Assembly: GCA_963931865.1 (NCBI GenBank)
Contig: OZ007506.1
Coordinates: forward strand, 14,894,242-14,958,241
From: Axinella damicornis
Taxonomy: Eukaryota > Porifera > Demospongiae > Axinellida > Axinellidae
DNA length: 64,000 nt
Reading direction: 5' to 3'
Shown: in pieces, positions 24,507-32,758 of the stretch
How positions within the stretch are numbered: position 1 is the stretch's first letter
Layout of the letters: each line of letters begins with the position of its first letter
Notes under the pieces: model-generated
Seen by the model: only the letters and a program-made list of their open reading frames with translations
The model's database searches: none
Told to the model about the DNA's origin: nothing
Made by a program: the position numbers and the translations under genes

Positions 24507-27500
24507 TGCACATAGGGGCTAAGTACATCCACCAGTTATTTGTGATATGTTCAATGTCCTCCTCTTGTGAGTCCTGGAGGTGTATTCAGATAGGTTGTTT
24601 GACCTGACCTTGCAGTTGTGTTTATGTTGTTTTTTCTGCTTGGATGAATAGAGCTGAGAAGGTTCGTCTGGACATGGATATGGTTCTTCACCAGGGGTTT
24701 TCCCTAACCACAGACCAATCCCAATCCAGGCCACTCTTCCAGAGGCAACGGTCGAAACTGGCCAAGGTTAGTACTTGTGCTGCTTTAGCCTGTTAGCCAA
24801 AAGGTTGAGAAGGTATCATGATGTGATATGATGTACACTAGCTTGCCAGAATAGAATTACAAGCATAAAAACGTGACTTTATTTGAGAGGAAGATCTATT
24901 TTGGAGAAACTATTATTATGCTACCACATTTATTCAGCTACATTTTAATGCCATGTTTCATCACTAATTTATACTAAAGTATGTATACGGGTAATAAAAT
25001 ACATATATTTCAGGATCTGGCAGGTTTGATTTTTGAAGCAGTCATGCAGGATCTGTTGGAGGATGAATGGCTGAAGCAGTTCAGGTATAACGATTCTACG
25101 TATGTGGTGTTCTGTTGTACAATTAAAAGGCATAGACCTTCCATTGTATAATGAACTTGTTTGCTAATGTGCGAACGGAATGTGCGTACCGCTGTATGCA
25201 TGTGCATACATACATACATTACTGCTACAAAAGTTCAGAGTTAGCCTCGTTCCCAGGCTCCTCCCCAGCTTTTTGTCGCGTACTGTATCCGACAAAAAGC
25301 TGGGGAAGAGCCTGGGAACGAGGCTTGGCTGAGTATAAATTGGGTTGGTTTCAGTACGTGTGGTGTGTTTGATGACTTTAGAACAAGGTTGGGTTAAAGT
25401 TTAAACTACACATTCAACACTTGGTGTGTATAACAGTCACCCCATGCTAGCTAGATATGTGTGTTAAGTTACCTGTCACCTTAGCTCTTCTTCCTTGCAA
25501 GAAGCCTTCCACTTCTCGAAAGAACATTGTGATTTGTGGATGAAGCCTTCCGAGAATCCTTCCGATATTTGGCAATGATGGAAATTTTCAAATATATGTA
25601 CCATTATCCTTGTGCGGAAAGCAGCTACACAAGTATCTACATGTCTGCTCATGCAGATTTCCTCCTTTTTACTGCCTCCTGCACTGTTAGGTTTCTTGGG
25701 AAGGTGATTTCACAGTACATTAGTGAGTGCGTTCAGGGTGGGGAGAGACGGCCTGACATCCTTCTCAATGGATTTGACTATGACAGGTGGAAGAAGATGT
25801 TCACCAAGTTGAAGAATGTGAGCTATGTAAACATCTGCAGTTCACAATTGTATGCTACAAGTAGAAATCCTAGCACAATGTACGTAAATAGCCTTCCAAC
25901 AAGGCTCTCTCACCCACATGGATGAGAACAAGAAAAGTAGGGGAGAGATAAGTACCTGCTGCATATATAGTTCCAGAAATTCTGTAGGAATTGAGCAGCA
26001 ACAGCCAGCAGAGAACCACACTCTTCGCCCCTTGCTATGGTGCACGTCAGTTTAATATTCAGGCCTCATCCCTTGATCAGAATCTTGCTTGTATACTCAA
26101 TTTGGATATTGTGTCTGGTCCTTGTTCAGTTTTGTAGGTACATAATTTTGTACCTTGCAATGGATCTGGATCCCAGTGTGAGTGAATCTGTGTCATATGT
26201 ACCTCCTTTAGCCTCCGAATATCCCACTGGTTCTCAGTGACGCGTCATCTCTACCACCTGCCAAAGAGAAACTTGTCCTCCACCTGCTTGAATATGTGGA
26301 TCAAGGAATAATCTCCTGGTGCATGAACGCTGACATTGCACAACTGTGTGTCAACAACCACAGGCAGCTACTTGAACTTAAGGTGTGGCAGGAATGTAAC
26401 GAGAGCACATGGGCCATTATGAATGCGGAGTTATATTTGCCTGATAACACATACTTATTATGTGAGTTTGTTAATCAAAGTTTACTCCTCACACCGTGAA
26501 GCAAGCCAGTTGTTGTTCGTAGCCTTCCCTTGAGATCCTTATAGTACTCACAATACGAACCGTGTCATAAGTTTTCAGCCACAGATAATTCTCATCTGCC
26601 TAGTAGTAATAATTATATTGTCGTCATTAATATTGTGCTAGTTTTACTGACAGCTTATGTGTCTGCTTTGGGTGGAAAGTGCCTCTCCGTTCATTTTTAA
26701 AGCATAACAATCAGACAAAACTTAAAGTGGTGAACAGGTGCACAAGGTCTCCAAAAAGATTGTAACAACTTAATGAGTGTTTCAAATGGATTCAACTTCT
26801 CTTTAGGGATTCCTTGAGAGGACGAGGTATTTCCTAGATGGGACAGAGCTTCGCAAATGTGTAAGGCACAAACGTTTGATCATGAATGTGTCTGCAGATT
26901 TGCTGATATAGTGTTGTACCTCTCCACATTAGCTCACAGCTGTGTACAAGTTGTTGGGTCGGTGCACGTTTGTTGTGCCTCTCCTCTCACTTCCTGATTC
27001 TTTGCAAGACGAAATCATTCACTGGGTGTTTAGAAATGAGGATAGGTATGAACTACATTATCATTGGTAGTAGTATAGCAGTATATATGGGTAATCACAT
27101 AGTGTAGTAGTATGGGTTTGCACGGCCAAGAATTTTGCAAGTTTTCCAGCTATGTACGTATACAGGTACCACTGTCATGTGTATGTTTTCTGTACGTGTA
27201 CATACATGTACATAGATTGTGTCTAGCCTCGTTCCCAGGCCTCCACCACAGCTTTTGTCGCTTGCAGTACGAAAATCGCGGAGAAGGCCTGGAAGGGTTT
27301 CGCACGTGATGCGTGCCGCCGCTTACGTCACGGATTCCGTTAATACACACTCACGGTATTCAACTTGCTATCGCCTGTTCCAGAGACGCTACAGAGACCA
27401 GACAAACTCCAGAGGAGAGGCAGGCCCTACCTATACAACATACCTCGATTTGAAACAAAACCGCTGAGAGATGGCTGCAATACAACGGTTATAACTTCGA

Positions 27501-30065
27501 AGCGCTTTTGACTGTTCACTCCGTGCAGTGAGCCATCGCTCCGGAAATACAACACTTCCAACTCAGCACTACTTCGAAGGTAAGACTTCTAGCTTGGATA
27601 AGTCGGTGTGGCTCTCTTCTGGCCGTTGACTTGTCTCCGTATGCGATCGTGGCTACTGTACTAGTACATAGTGGTCTTGAACGGATGACGTTTTATGACG
27701 GTCGCGGCACGCATCACGTGCGAAACCCTTCCAGGCCTTCTCCGCGCTTTTCGTACTGCAAGCGACAAAAGCTGGGGTGGAGGCCTGGGAACGAGGCTAG
27801 ATTGTGTCCTCATGATATTCACTTCTGTATTGTATACTTTCTATAGGGTGTGGCGTTACCGAGGAGGAAGGGATGGCCATGAAACTCTGCAGCAGTTCAT
27901 GAACTTCCTTGGAAGGGGGAAAGAGGTGCAACTTGAAAGTGGCACCCAACAGGGACAGAGCCATTGCACTACAGCTGGTAGGATCTAATTTATACTTTTA
28001 CTCCAGTAACCTTGACGTGTATTGGTGCCTTTTATTGATAATGTTTGTGCTTGACTTTATGACTATCGGCTTGCACTGCGTACAGCTTGTGTTGTAGAGT
28101 AGTTGGATTAGACAGGTGCATACTTTTTTTGCAGCAACTACAGCATCAAAGCAGCACAAGTCGTATGCAGGTGTGGTAGTATTCTGTGTACCTTACGTGC
28201 TTGAGTCTGGGAGGAACACACGATCTGTTGATGCCACTGGATTTCAAGTATGTAGTGTAATTGACGTAAATTGCAAGCTACGGATGTACATGTAGAATGT
28301 GGCAATAGTATTTCACTGATGTACGAATTACACAACACCTTAGAAAAGTTGTGGTTACAACAACACCTCATGGTTACAGTGTCAATACTTTTTGTCAATA
28401 CTGTTGGGAACTAAATTCATACAGGTATCTAACCAACTCACTTGATATAATATTTAACAAACATCGTGGCTTTATGACATGGGTTTATCAATGGATGTAT
28501 ATTGCTATTCTGGCTATTATTATCATATTGCTATTCACTGGTACTATATATAGCTGCATTTATATTGTTATAGTGGTTTGAAGTAGTTGCACTAGTCTCA
28601 TTCCCAGACGCTCCTCCGCGACTATCAATTCACAACATCTGATTTGACTGAAGCACCTTATTTGGAACCTAATTGATTTCATGTCTTCCCACTCGCGGTT
28701 TTGATTGGCTACAAATGCAATCATAAACAGCAGGTAGGAATTAGGAACTAACTGCACGACTGTTCTTTTGTGAAGGTTGATCAGATGATAGCCTATGCAT
28801 TGGGTGAGATGGCTAAACCATCCCGGGAACAAGAAGTGGTGGATGAAGAGGTGCAGATAAGGTGGCACCCAGCAAGCTTGAACTGCTATGAAGTTGTCAC
28901 TGCCTGGGTGCACCCAAAGTAAGAGATTCTTTATAGCTCACTGTTTGTAAAGCCTACACAAAACCTTTGACTATACGTTAATCGTAACAAGATACATGCA
29001 TGCATATTAGTGGGTTGCTGATTGTTGATTGCATGGACCAGTGTGAATGGACATGCATTAATACTCTGGAAATTCCTTATTTCTCTCCCATTTTCGAAAA
29101 TGCATGGGTTTGGAGTCAGCCAATTCCTATCCATTGTTAGATCATATGTGCATGGGTATTCATCCTCGCTACACTCCCATATATGATGGCAATTGAAATT
29201 CTAACTTTTTCCATAGGTATCGTTCACTGAATCTAAGTGTACAGATGTACCTGGAAATAATGAAACGCGGTGAGTCCATGACATGAAAATGGCAAATTTG
29301 ACTCTGAATTCGATCTGTCCATTGGCCTTCACCAACAGCCACTGATATTGATTCTTTCCTATTCAGCTCCTGCCAGGCTGGTGATGTGTGACATGCTGCA
29401 AGGAAGTGTGGAGAGGATCGTCTCTAGCAACTGGCTGCTGCAGTTACTGGACAAGCTTCGAATTTCAAGGCTTGTGATACAAAAGAGGCAACAGTCCTAC
29501 TTGGTTACCACACAGGTGAAGTAATAACGTACTCTCTCTGTTCTCCAGCCCAAGGAACCTTTGAACCATCCGTGTATGTACATGTATTGTCTGCAGTCTG
29601 GAGTCCTAGAGGTGTGCTGGCCAATCATTATTACTGGTATCACATGCCCTGCAGATATTCATAAGTGTGTGTGGCGCTATAGTGTGGCGATGTGAAGATT
29701 GTCTGGATAGTTAACTCTTTTTCTATGACCCATCTGGGACTTCACCTAAAAGGCTCAAAGTTCAGAAGAGCTCCAGCTACATCACTGAATTATGTTCTGT
29801 TTGTACCTTGGCACTCAGTCCTTTGTGCAAGGTTTCTCTTGACATTCTATTCTTTCTGGTACTCTCCCAAATACCTCAGACTGGCCGCACAGAACAGTTT
29901 GAACAGGTGGTGTTCAATGTCCATCCACTGAGGATTGCTTTATGGGTCCATCGTTCAGCAAGGTGGATCAAGGTGAATTCGAAAATCATCTCAGCAGTAG
30001 CACTGACTACAGCAACTGTTGCAGCTGCATTATATTATCTGCCCAACCTTCTCAGTAAGATATAG
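2064..30065 (+). CDS. Large multi-exon gene, mainly helical protein with C-terminal membrane anchor; family not recognised
   Basis: About 40 exons can be chained by hand with GT-AG borders and mostly compatible phases, from ATG 2064 (MAESSRLPEV) to TAG 30063-30065. The product is about 1,500 residues. Early parts are amphipathic helices rich in L/E/K, suggesting an alpha-solenoid or coiled scaffold, with an acidic linker (exon 12351) and a GEEPPPPPGG segment (exon 14537). A more beta-like stretch spans exons 22606-24351. The final exon (29880-30065) ends in a hydrophobic segment (AVALTTATVAAALYYL) followed by a few residues, as in tail-anchored membrane proteins. I do not recognise a family and assign no function. 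Joins not resolved: 20245 to 20707, 25817 to 26238, and the frame inside exon 27848-27976. Exon coordinates follow in separate entries. Confidence 0.7.
3000..3145. repeat. Tandem repeat, 3 units of about 58-70 bp
   Basis: GTGGGAATTGTAGCTCTGAA recurs at about 2999, 3069 and 3127, each followed by TAGTATGTGTTTGATATAAT. Intronic. Confidence 0.8.
3809..3940. repeat. 35-bp tandem repeat within a hairpin-MITE end
   Basis: AGCTTTTCATTGCTTGTAG with TACGGAAAGTGACCCC repeats three times at 35-bp spacing (3830, 3865, 3900). It starts with GCATTCCCAGGCCCCC, a diverged end of the GCCTCGTTCCCAGGC family, so the internal part of one MITE was tandemly amplified. Confidence 0.7.
7765..7860 (-). repeat. tRNA-derived SINE fragment
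   Basis: On the minus strand there is an A-box-like GGCTTAGTGGTAAGG (7825-7840) followed downstream by a B-box-like GGGTTCAAATAC (7801-7812), the spacing expected of a tRNA-type RNA polymerase III promoter. No intact tRNA fold, so a SINE head is more likely than a tRNA gene. Confidence 0.5.
8500..8685 (-). repeat. 3' LTR of the retrotransposon
   Basis: 186 bp beginning TGTGGTATCGTTCC on the plus strand and ending CACAACACTACA, matching 11688-11895 with small differences. Preceded by target duplication GCCAC. Confidence 0.9.
8767..9625 (-). pseudogene. Retrotransposon integrase relic
   Basis: Minus-strand reading gives the core-end motif FGLPEFIVTDNGTCM (about 9555-9600), then YHPASNGLTERAVQ-type sequence (about 9430-9475), then a C-terminal domain with VGQKVYVRNIGQGQRWLPGQ (about 9105-9170), the usual order of a Ty3/gypsy integrase. 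The frame breaks near 9480-9510, so it is a pseudogene. Confidence 0.85.
9650..10920 (-). pseudogene. hAT-superfamily transposase relic nested in the retrotransposon
   Basis: Minus-strand fragments: a BED-like zinc finger (FVRCVICSSDF then HxxxxxH spacing, about 10770-10870), a middle part (10536-10724), and a hAT core fragment (9906-10322) with SDTTNVMKGARSGVQ, CICHLPDL and QTRWLSF motifs, followed by a hAT-like tail (FNRVFQKSTENTTSVLFSEM, about 9780-9860). Frames are broken between them. A roughly 75-bp segment encoding FNRVFQKSTENTTSVL occurs twice (about 9615-9690 and 9805-9865), bridging the hAT tail and the resumed integrase. Confidence 0.7.
10925..11290 (-). pseudogene. Retrotransposon protease and gag tail relic
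   Basis: Minus-strand reading of 10925-11040 starts with the retropepsin active-site motif DTGSSVSLLS and continues into FEKLWPERELSP before the hAT junction. 11076-11291 is a basic segment (KRYSQGHIRQQNACKSGKG) typical of the gag nucleocapsid region. A stop separates them. Confidence 0.75.
11436..11651 (-). pseudogene. Retrotransposon gag N-terminal fragment
   Basis: Reads FDSAKEEWPQYEERLGHYFV and KKRAVLLTVIGPSAYKVLRNL, the conserved start of gag in mag-like Ty3/gypsy elements. Located directly after the primer binding site, as expected. Confidence 0.85.
11688..11895 (-). repeat. 5' LTR of the retrotransposon
   Basis: 208 bp starting TGTGGTATCGTTCC and ending GACAACACTACA on the plus strand, followed by GCCAC. 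It has a few insertions relative to the other LTR, so the insertion is not brand new. Confidence 0.9.
12028..16120 (+). CDS. Large gene, exons 11-20
   Basis: Exons: 12028-12102, 12172-12272, 12351-12538, 13220-13329, 14537-14600, 14662-14754, 15123-15201, 15318-15417, 15638-15707, 16028-16120. The join from 8270 (phase 2, CG) to 12028 (G) restores Arg across a 3.76-kb intron holding the LTR retrotransposon. Exon 12351 is acidic. Exon 13220 must end at 13329 (donor GTACGT) and not four bases later, because only that gives FFGEEPPPPPGG in exon 14537. Later exons are regular helices (DILQITQETLEAGHSIDELI-type), consistent with HEAT/ARM-like repeats, though no repeat consensus can be defended by eye. 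Confidence 0.7.
12708..13014. mobile_element. CACTA/EnSpm-like MITE, copy 1
   Basis: 307 bp with long inverted ends: CACAGGAAAAACTACCTG at the left and CAGGTAGTTTTCCCTGTG at the right, complementarity continuing about 50 bp through the TTTTCATCGTCAAA region. Flanked by 3-bp duplications TTG (12705-12707 and 13015-13017). CAC termini with 3-bp target duplications fit the CACTA/EnSpm superfamily. No transposase. Intronic. Confidence 0.85.
13696..13991. repeat. 37-bp minisatellite, about 8 units
   Basis: TTCTTCTTAGCCACCTAATA plus GTGTCTCTGTACATGCG repeats nearly perfectly at 37-bp spacing from about 13696 to 13991. Sequence just before it (13550-13695) resembles 56990-57140, another dispersed family. 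Confidence 0.9.
14170..14430. repeat. Dispersed repeat shared with 44815-45010
   Basis: Words such as CCAGTGCCAACCAAG, GCTGTTTGCA and GAAGTGACA occur in the same order here and at 44890-45000 (also partly 34695-34790). No coding potential seen; intronic. Confidence 0.5.
14773..15082. mobile_element. CACTA/EnSpm-like MITE, copy 2
   Basis: 310 bp, same termini as 12708-13014 (CACAGGAAAAAACTACCTG ... TGTTTCCTGTG) and flanked by TAT (14770-14772 and 15083-15085). The interior is CpG-rich and more diverged. Intronic. Confidence 0.85.
16563..16910. mobile_element. MITE with CTTCCG-rich interior, copy 1
   Basis: Starts near GCTGCGATTCAGAAATCTTT and ends near TCTGAATCTCGACATCAATA then CTTACCGTAC, matching in order the element at 53158-53412. 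The interior is full of GAAGCCTTC-type short inverted words. Confidence 0.6.
17082..20245 (+). CDS. Large gene, exons 21-30
   Basis: Exons: 17082-17210, 17419-17561, 17694-17753, 17829-17900, 18276-18357, 18450-18695, 18778-18897, 19368-19439, 19878-19955, 20094-20245. The 18276 exon accepts phase 2 directly from 17900, so the open stretch at 18040-18195 is skipped and treated as intronic repeat. Content is helical with an E/D/K/Q-rich coil in exon 17419. After 20245 (phase 2) the frame does not enter the next clear exon at 20707 (phase 0). A 7-nt microexon at 20281-20287 flanked by AG and GT would fix this, but its upstream intron would be only about 35 bp, so another solution may exist. Confidence 0.65.
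18040..18195. repeat. Fragment of the CTTCCG-rich MITE family in an intron
   Basis: An open stretch here could be mistaken for an exon, but GGAAGGCTTTTTCCG and GAAGGCTTC words match the MITEs at 16563-16910 and 53158-53412, and the flanking exons join in phase without it. Confidence 0.5.
19526..19639. mobile_element. Mutator-like hairpin MITE with 9-bp target duplication
   Basis: Begins TAGCCTCCTTCCCAGGCC, ends GGCCTGGGAATGAGGCTA, flanked by GCTCAGAGT at 19517-19525 and 19640-19648. The interior carries the AGCTTTTC / GCTTGCAGTACG type inverted words of the family. Confidence 0.9.
20707..25817 (+). CDS. Large gene, middle exons with a beta-like segment
   Basis: Exons: 20707-20757, 21166-21233, 22606-22672, 22756-22846, 23429-23481, 23915-24021, 24268-24351, 24652-24766, 25014-25084, 25691-25817. 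All phases agree; for example AG at 21232-21233 plus G at 22606 gives Arg. Exons 22606-23481 read as short beta-like strands (CCGSQIIGCYAPTGEHC, IENLEILFTEEG, YIFKAYSNG), unlike the helical remainder, so a separate folded domain is likely. Exons 23915-25817 return to helices and contain a Cys-containing stretch (MTGSILTCRPDF) and the motif ILLNGFDYDRWKKMF. No family recognised. Confidence 0.7.
21602..21805. repeat. Short-period GTACAG tandem repeat
   Basis: About 200 bp of CAGTACAGCAGTACAGTGGT variants with 8-10-bp period. Translatable in all frames as Q/Y/S or V repeats, which is an artefact of the repeat. Confidence 0.9.
21833..21974. mobile_element. Foldback MITE with CTCTTTACCAACC ends
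   Basis: CTCTTTACCAACC at the left and GGTTGGTAAAGAG at the right are perfect inverse complements. Related single ends occur at 18929 and 32460. Confidence 0.65.
22939..23355. mobile_element. Mutator-like MITE, long inverted arms
   Basis: Starts TAGCCTTGTTCCCAGGCC and ends GGCCTGGGAACGAGGTTA. Arms include CCACCAGTATTTGATC paired with GATCAAATACTGGTGG. Flanks TTACCAAG and TTATCAAG differ at one base and look like the target duplication. Confidence 0.75.
24471..24506. repeat. Poly-C tract
   Basis: Run of about 35 C in an intron. Similar homopolymers at 39857-39886 (C) and 47171-47203 (G). Confidence 0.95.
25242..25326. mobile_element. Short Mutator-family hairpin
   Basis: 85 bp that is almost one perfect stem: TAGCCTCGTTCCCAGGCTC with CCCCAGCTTTTTGTCG pairs with CGACAAAAAGCTGGGG and GAGCCTGGGAACGAGGCT. 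No clear 9-bp duplication. Confidence 0.8.
26238..30065 (+). CDS. Large gene, 3' exons including C-terminal membrane segment
   Basis: Exons: 26238-26382, 26807-26860, 26933-27045, 27848-27976, 28776-28918, 29217-29269, 29367-29515, 29880-30065. Entry into 26238 needs phase 2 while 25817 ends phase 0, so one small exon is missing between them. Exon 27848-27976 starts in one frame (phase 2 from 27045) but must leave in another (phase 0 into 28776); the switch falls in the GGGGG run at 27915-27919. The last exon follows a good polypyrimidine tract and encodes about 30 soluble residues, a basic patch (HRSARWIK), then the hydrophobic anchor and stop. Confidence 0.65.
27224..27799. mobile_element. 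Mutator-like element, 576 bp, about 100-bp inverted repeats, 9-bp target duplication
   Basis: Left end TAGCCTCGTTCCCAGGCCTC and right end GAGGCCTGGGAACGAGGCTA begin inverted arms that extend about 100 bp to GTTTCGCACGTGATGCGTGC and its complement. Flanked by GATTGTGTC at 27215-27223 and 27800-27808. Long arms plus 9-bp duplication are the hallmarks of Mutator-like elements. No transposase is inside; it is a non-autonomous copy in an intron. Confidence 0.9.
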
Positions 30066-31870
30066 ACTTTTTGCGTCAACAGTTGATACACTAAATACTG
30101 AACTCTTCATTAATATTTGTTGTGTACATGACTACAGCTCTGGCAGTAATAGAGAGTTTTATTATAATTAAGCTATTGCTTTAATTGTTTCAATAATGAG
30201 TGGCTGAACGCTATGAGAAGGCAGAACTGGGTGAATGGGTTCCTTCACTGAATCTGGAGGAATGGCTGGTTTCAGTCTGTCTTTTCTCGGACTGCATCAA
30301 GCCTTGTGTGTTGATGTGAAGTATGGGACCCCTAGCTCCCAGTAAAAGCCAAACAAGTTTGTAACCGTAAGTATGGAGCTCAATCAGCAATAAGTGGGAG
30401 TATAATTTTAAGCCGCCTAAAAGGCTATTCCTGTTATCAAATTGTGGATGAATTTCCAACATGGAATGACCATATTTGGTCACCCCATGGCCCACGTCAC
30501 AATTTTTTACTGGAGAATCAACTGTGAAGTGAGGAAGCAAAATTTAATCTAAAGTTAGTCTCCTCAGGTACAGCTACTGGATGGCCAGTGCCTGCCAGAC
30601 TGGATCAATACTCAATCCCAAACCCATGCAGGGTTTGTGCTCAGTGTCGAAGCTATACCGCAGACTACAGTGCACAAAGCAACACCTGATTGTATTATCT
30701 CGCGATGAAAACCTGTCTTCAAACTGCTTCTACAGATCTACTTAGTACAATAATGATTGTATGTGCTCTATCATCGTGGTTTAGAACACCATGCATGGGA
30801 CCATATTCGCATCAAAGAGAGATCAGGTATGGCAAGGGGGCTAAATGTCCGTTCTGAGAGTTCTTTCCAATTTTTTTGCTATGTACAGTCCAGATGGTGA
30901 CCAGCCATGATGTGACAGGCCTGCACATGCATGCAGGCCAACTATGCACTCCCAACTCCATCGATCTACACTATACATTGGACATTGTAGGACGAGCTAG
31001 CTTCTAACCTCATCCCCAAGCTGCTACTAACTTCATTCCCAAGGTGCTCCTAACCTACCAAGCTACCAAGGAGCTTCAAACAGCATACCCATGACCTCAT
31101 TTTTAAAAGGTGCATGCTGCTCCTACTTACGTTATAGCTCATTCCCAGACTACTTATTCCTGGGCTCTTCCAATAGTCTCAACCCCACCCCACGCTGCTC
31201 TATGAAGAGTAGTATGAACATGATCACTTTCAATTTCCAATAATAATTTGGGGCAAGGATGGGTGTACACCACACTACAAGGTTGCCCTTCAGGAGACTG
31301 CAGTTTTGCACCCGTATGGAATCGTGCATGTGCGCATGGCATATGCATGCATGTGACCGTGAGCAATAATTGATTTCTGCTGCATGCAAATGTGAGACAA
31401 GACGAGTGGAGATTGAGACAACTGAAGAGAGGGCAGATTGGATTACCAGAGGTTCCAACAGTTCCACATCGATAATTATTACAACAGTGTGGAGCTCACT
31501 GCCTGCATGGCTTTGCAGAACATTATTTTGCTGTTGGCCATAATTATAGCCGAGCTGCATGAGTGGTTGCAGTTGCATAATATTATTGCCTCCATGCATA
31601 TATTAACCTGCCTCAGACCTTATGTGCTGCTTTGAGTAGCACCTGTATAATGGCACTCCATGCACAGCTGCAAATATGCATAAACACAAACAATGTTAGA
31701 CATTATTATGGCACCGTAATTGAACTGCAGGTTTATTAATTGTGTGTGAGATTGGACAAGTAAAACACACATCCAGCTACACGTACAAATATACACATAA
31801 ACATGCAGCAAGGGGGTGCATGGACCCCCAAAATAAGCATAGTATGTTACGTTGTATATTATTTTGTTCA
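30066..31870. other. Intergenic, no gene recognised
   Basis: Follows the stop of the large gene. Only short ORFs without recognisable domains; CTCATTCCCAG-type words at about 31015-31150 are degenerate repeat pieces. No clear polyadenylation signal found directly after 30065. Confidence 0.4.
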
Positions 31871-31872
31871 TA

Positions 31873-32424
31873 CCGTACTCTCGCGAAAGTCCGCCCACTC
31901 CGCAAAGAGCGCCCACCCCCCACTTTTGGCTCAATTTTCTATATAGGGTCAAAGTTTACTCGAATGAGCGCCCACCCTCGCGCTATAGCCTCGTGCCTAG
32001 TGTAATAGGCGATGGAGCGCATTAGTGAGATGTTCCAGCGTATCTGAGGTAAGAACCTCCTTGCAGCAAGTCTCTATTAGTCTGTGTATCCGTATCTATG
32101 GTGTCCATGTGTGTTGCCTGGCTTGCCTGTGCTAACGACGGCCTCGCGGCCTCCACGCTGGACCTCAGCCAGCGCTTGGCGGCAGCGAAGACGACGTGGT
32201 GAGCGGTGATGTTGCTAGTGACTCCAGCGATGTAGATGTGCTGGGAAGGCTTTGACTCACGCGCGCTTGCTGCTCGATCACTGCTATTGCACTACTTGTG
32301 TACGTAAACAAAGGTGGGCGCTCTTTCAAGGTTGAATGCGGAAACACTCGAAAGAGCGCCCACCCCCCTGTTTGGTGAGAAAGTAAGATGCAGCGCCCAT
32401 GGGCGGACTTTCACGAGAGTACGG
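31873..32424. mobile_element. TA-flanked inverted-repeat DNA transposon, non-autonomous
   Basis: Left end CCGTACTCTCGCGAAAGTCC and right end GGACTTTCACGAGAGTACGG are inverse complements with one mismatch, both flanked by TA, as for Tc1/mariner-type elements. Sub-terminal GAGCGCCCACC words repeat in both orientations. The GC-rich interior (32130-32280) holds no intact transposase. Confidence 0.8.
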
Positions 32425-32758
32425 TAATCATGCAAGCGTCTAACGGTCCTTAATGTTAACTCTTTACCAACCAGCTTAAGGAAGAAAAAATGGAACTACT
32501 CCACTGGGAGATCCCAATGTTCCAATTTTATGAATGTGACTAGCCTCGTTCCCAGGCCGTAATTACAATTCAGCAATGCATTATATATATGGCCACCATT
32601 TGGGTCTACCAGAAGTGATTGTTAAGGTGGTGGGACATTCTGCATGCATGAGCTCAACAGTTATAGCTATAGAGAATATCAATACACTAATAATCATGTT
32701 ATGCAGGGCAGAATCTTCTGCGCAGAATGCAAACACATGCGTCAAATTTTGCAGAGGA

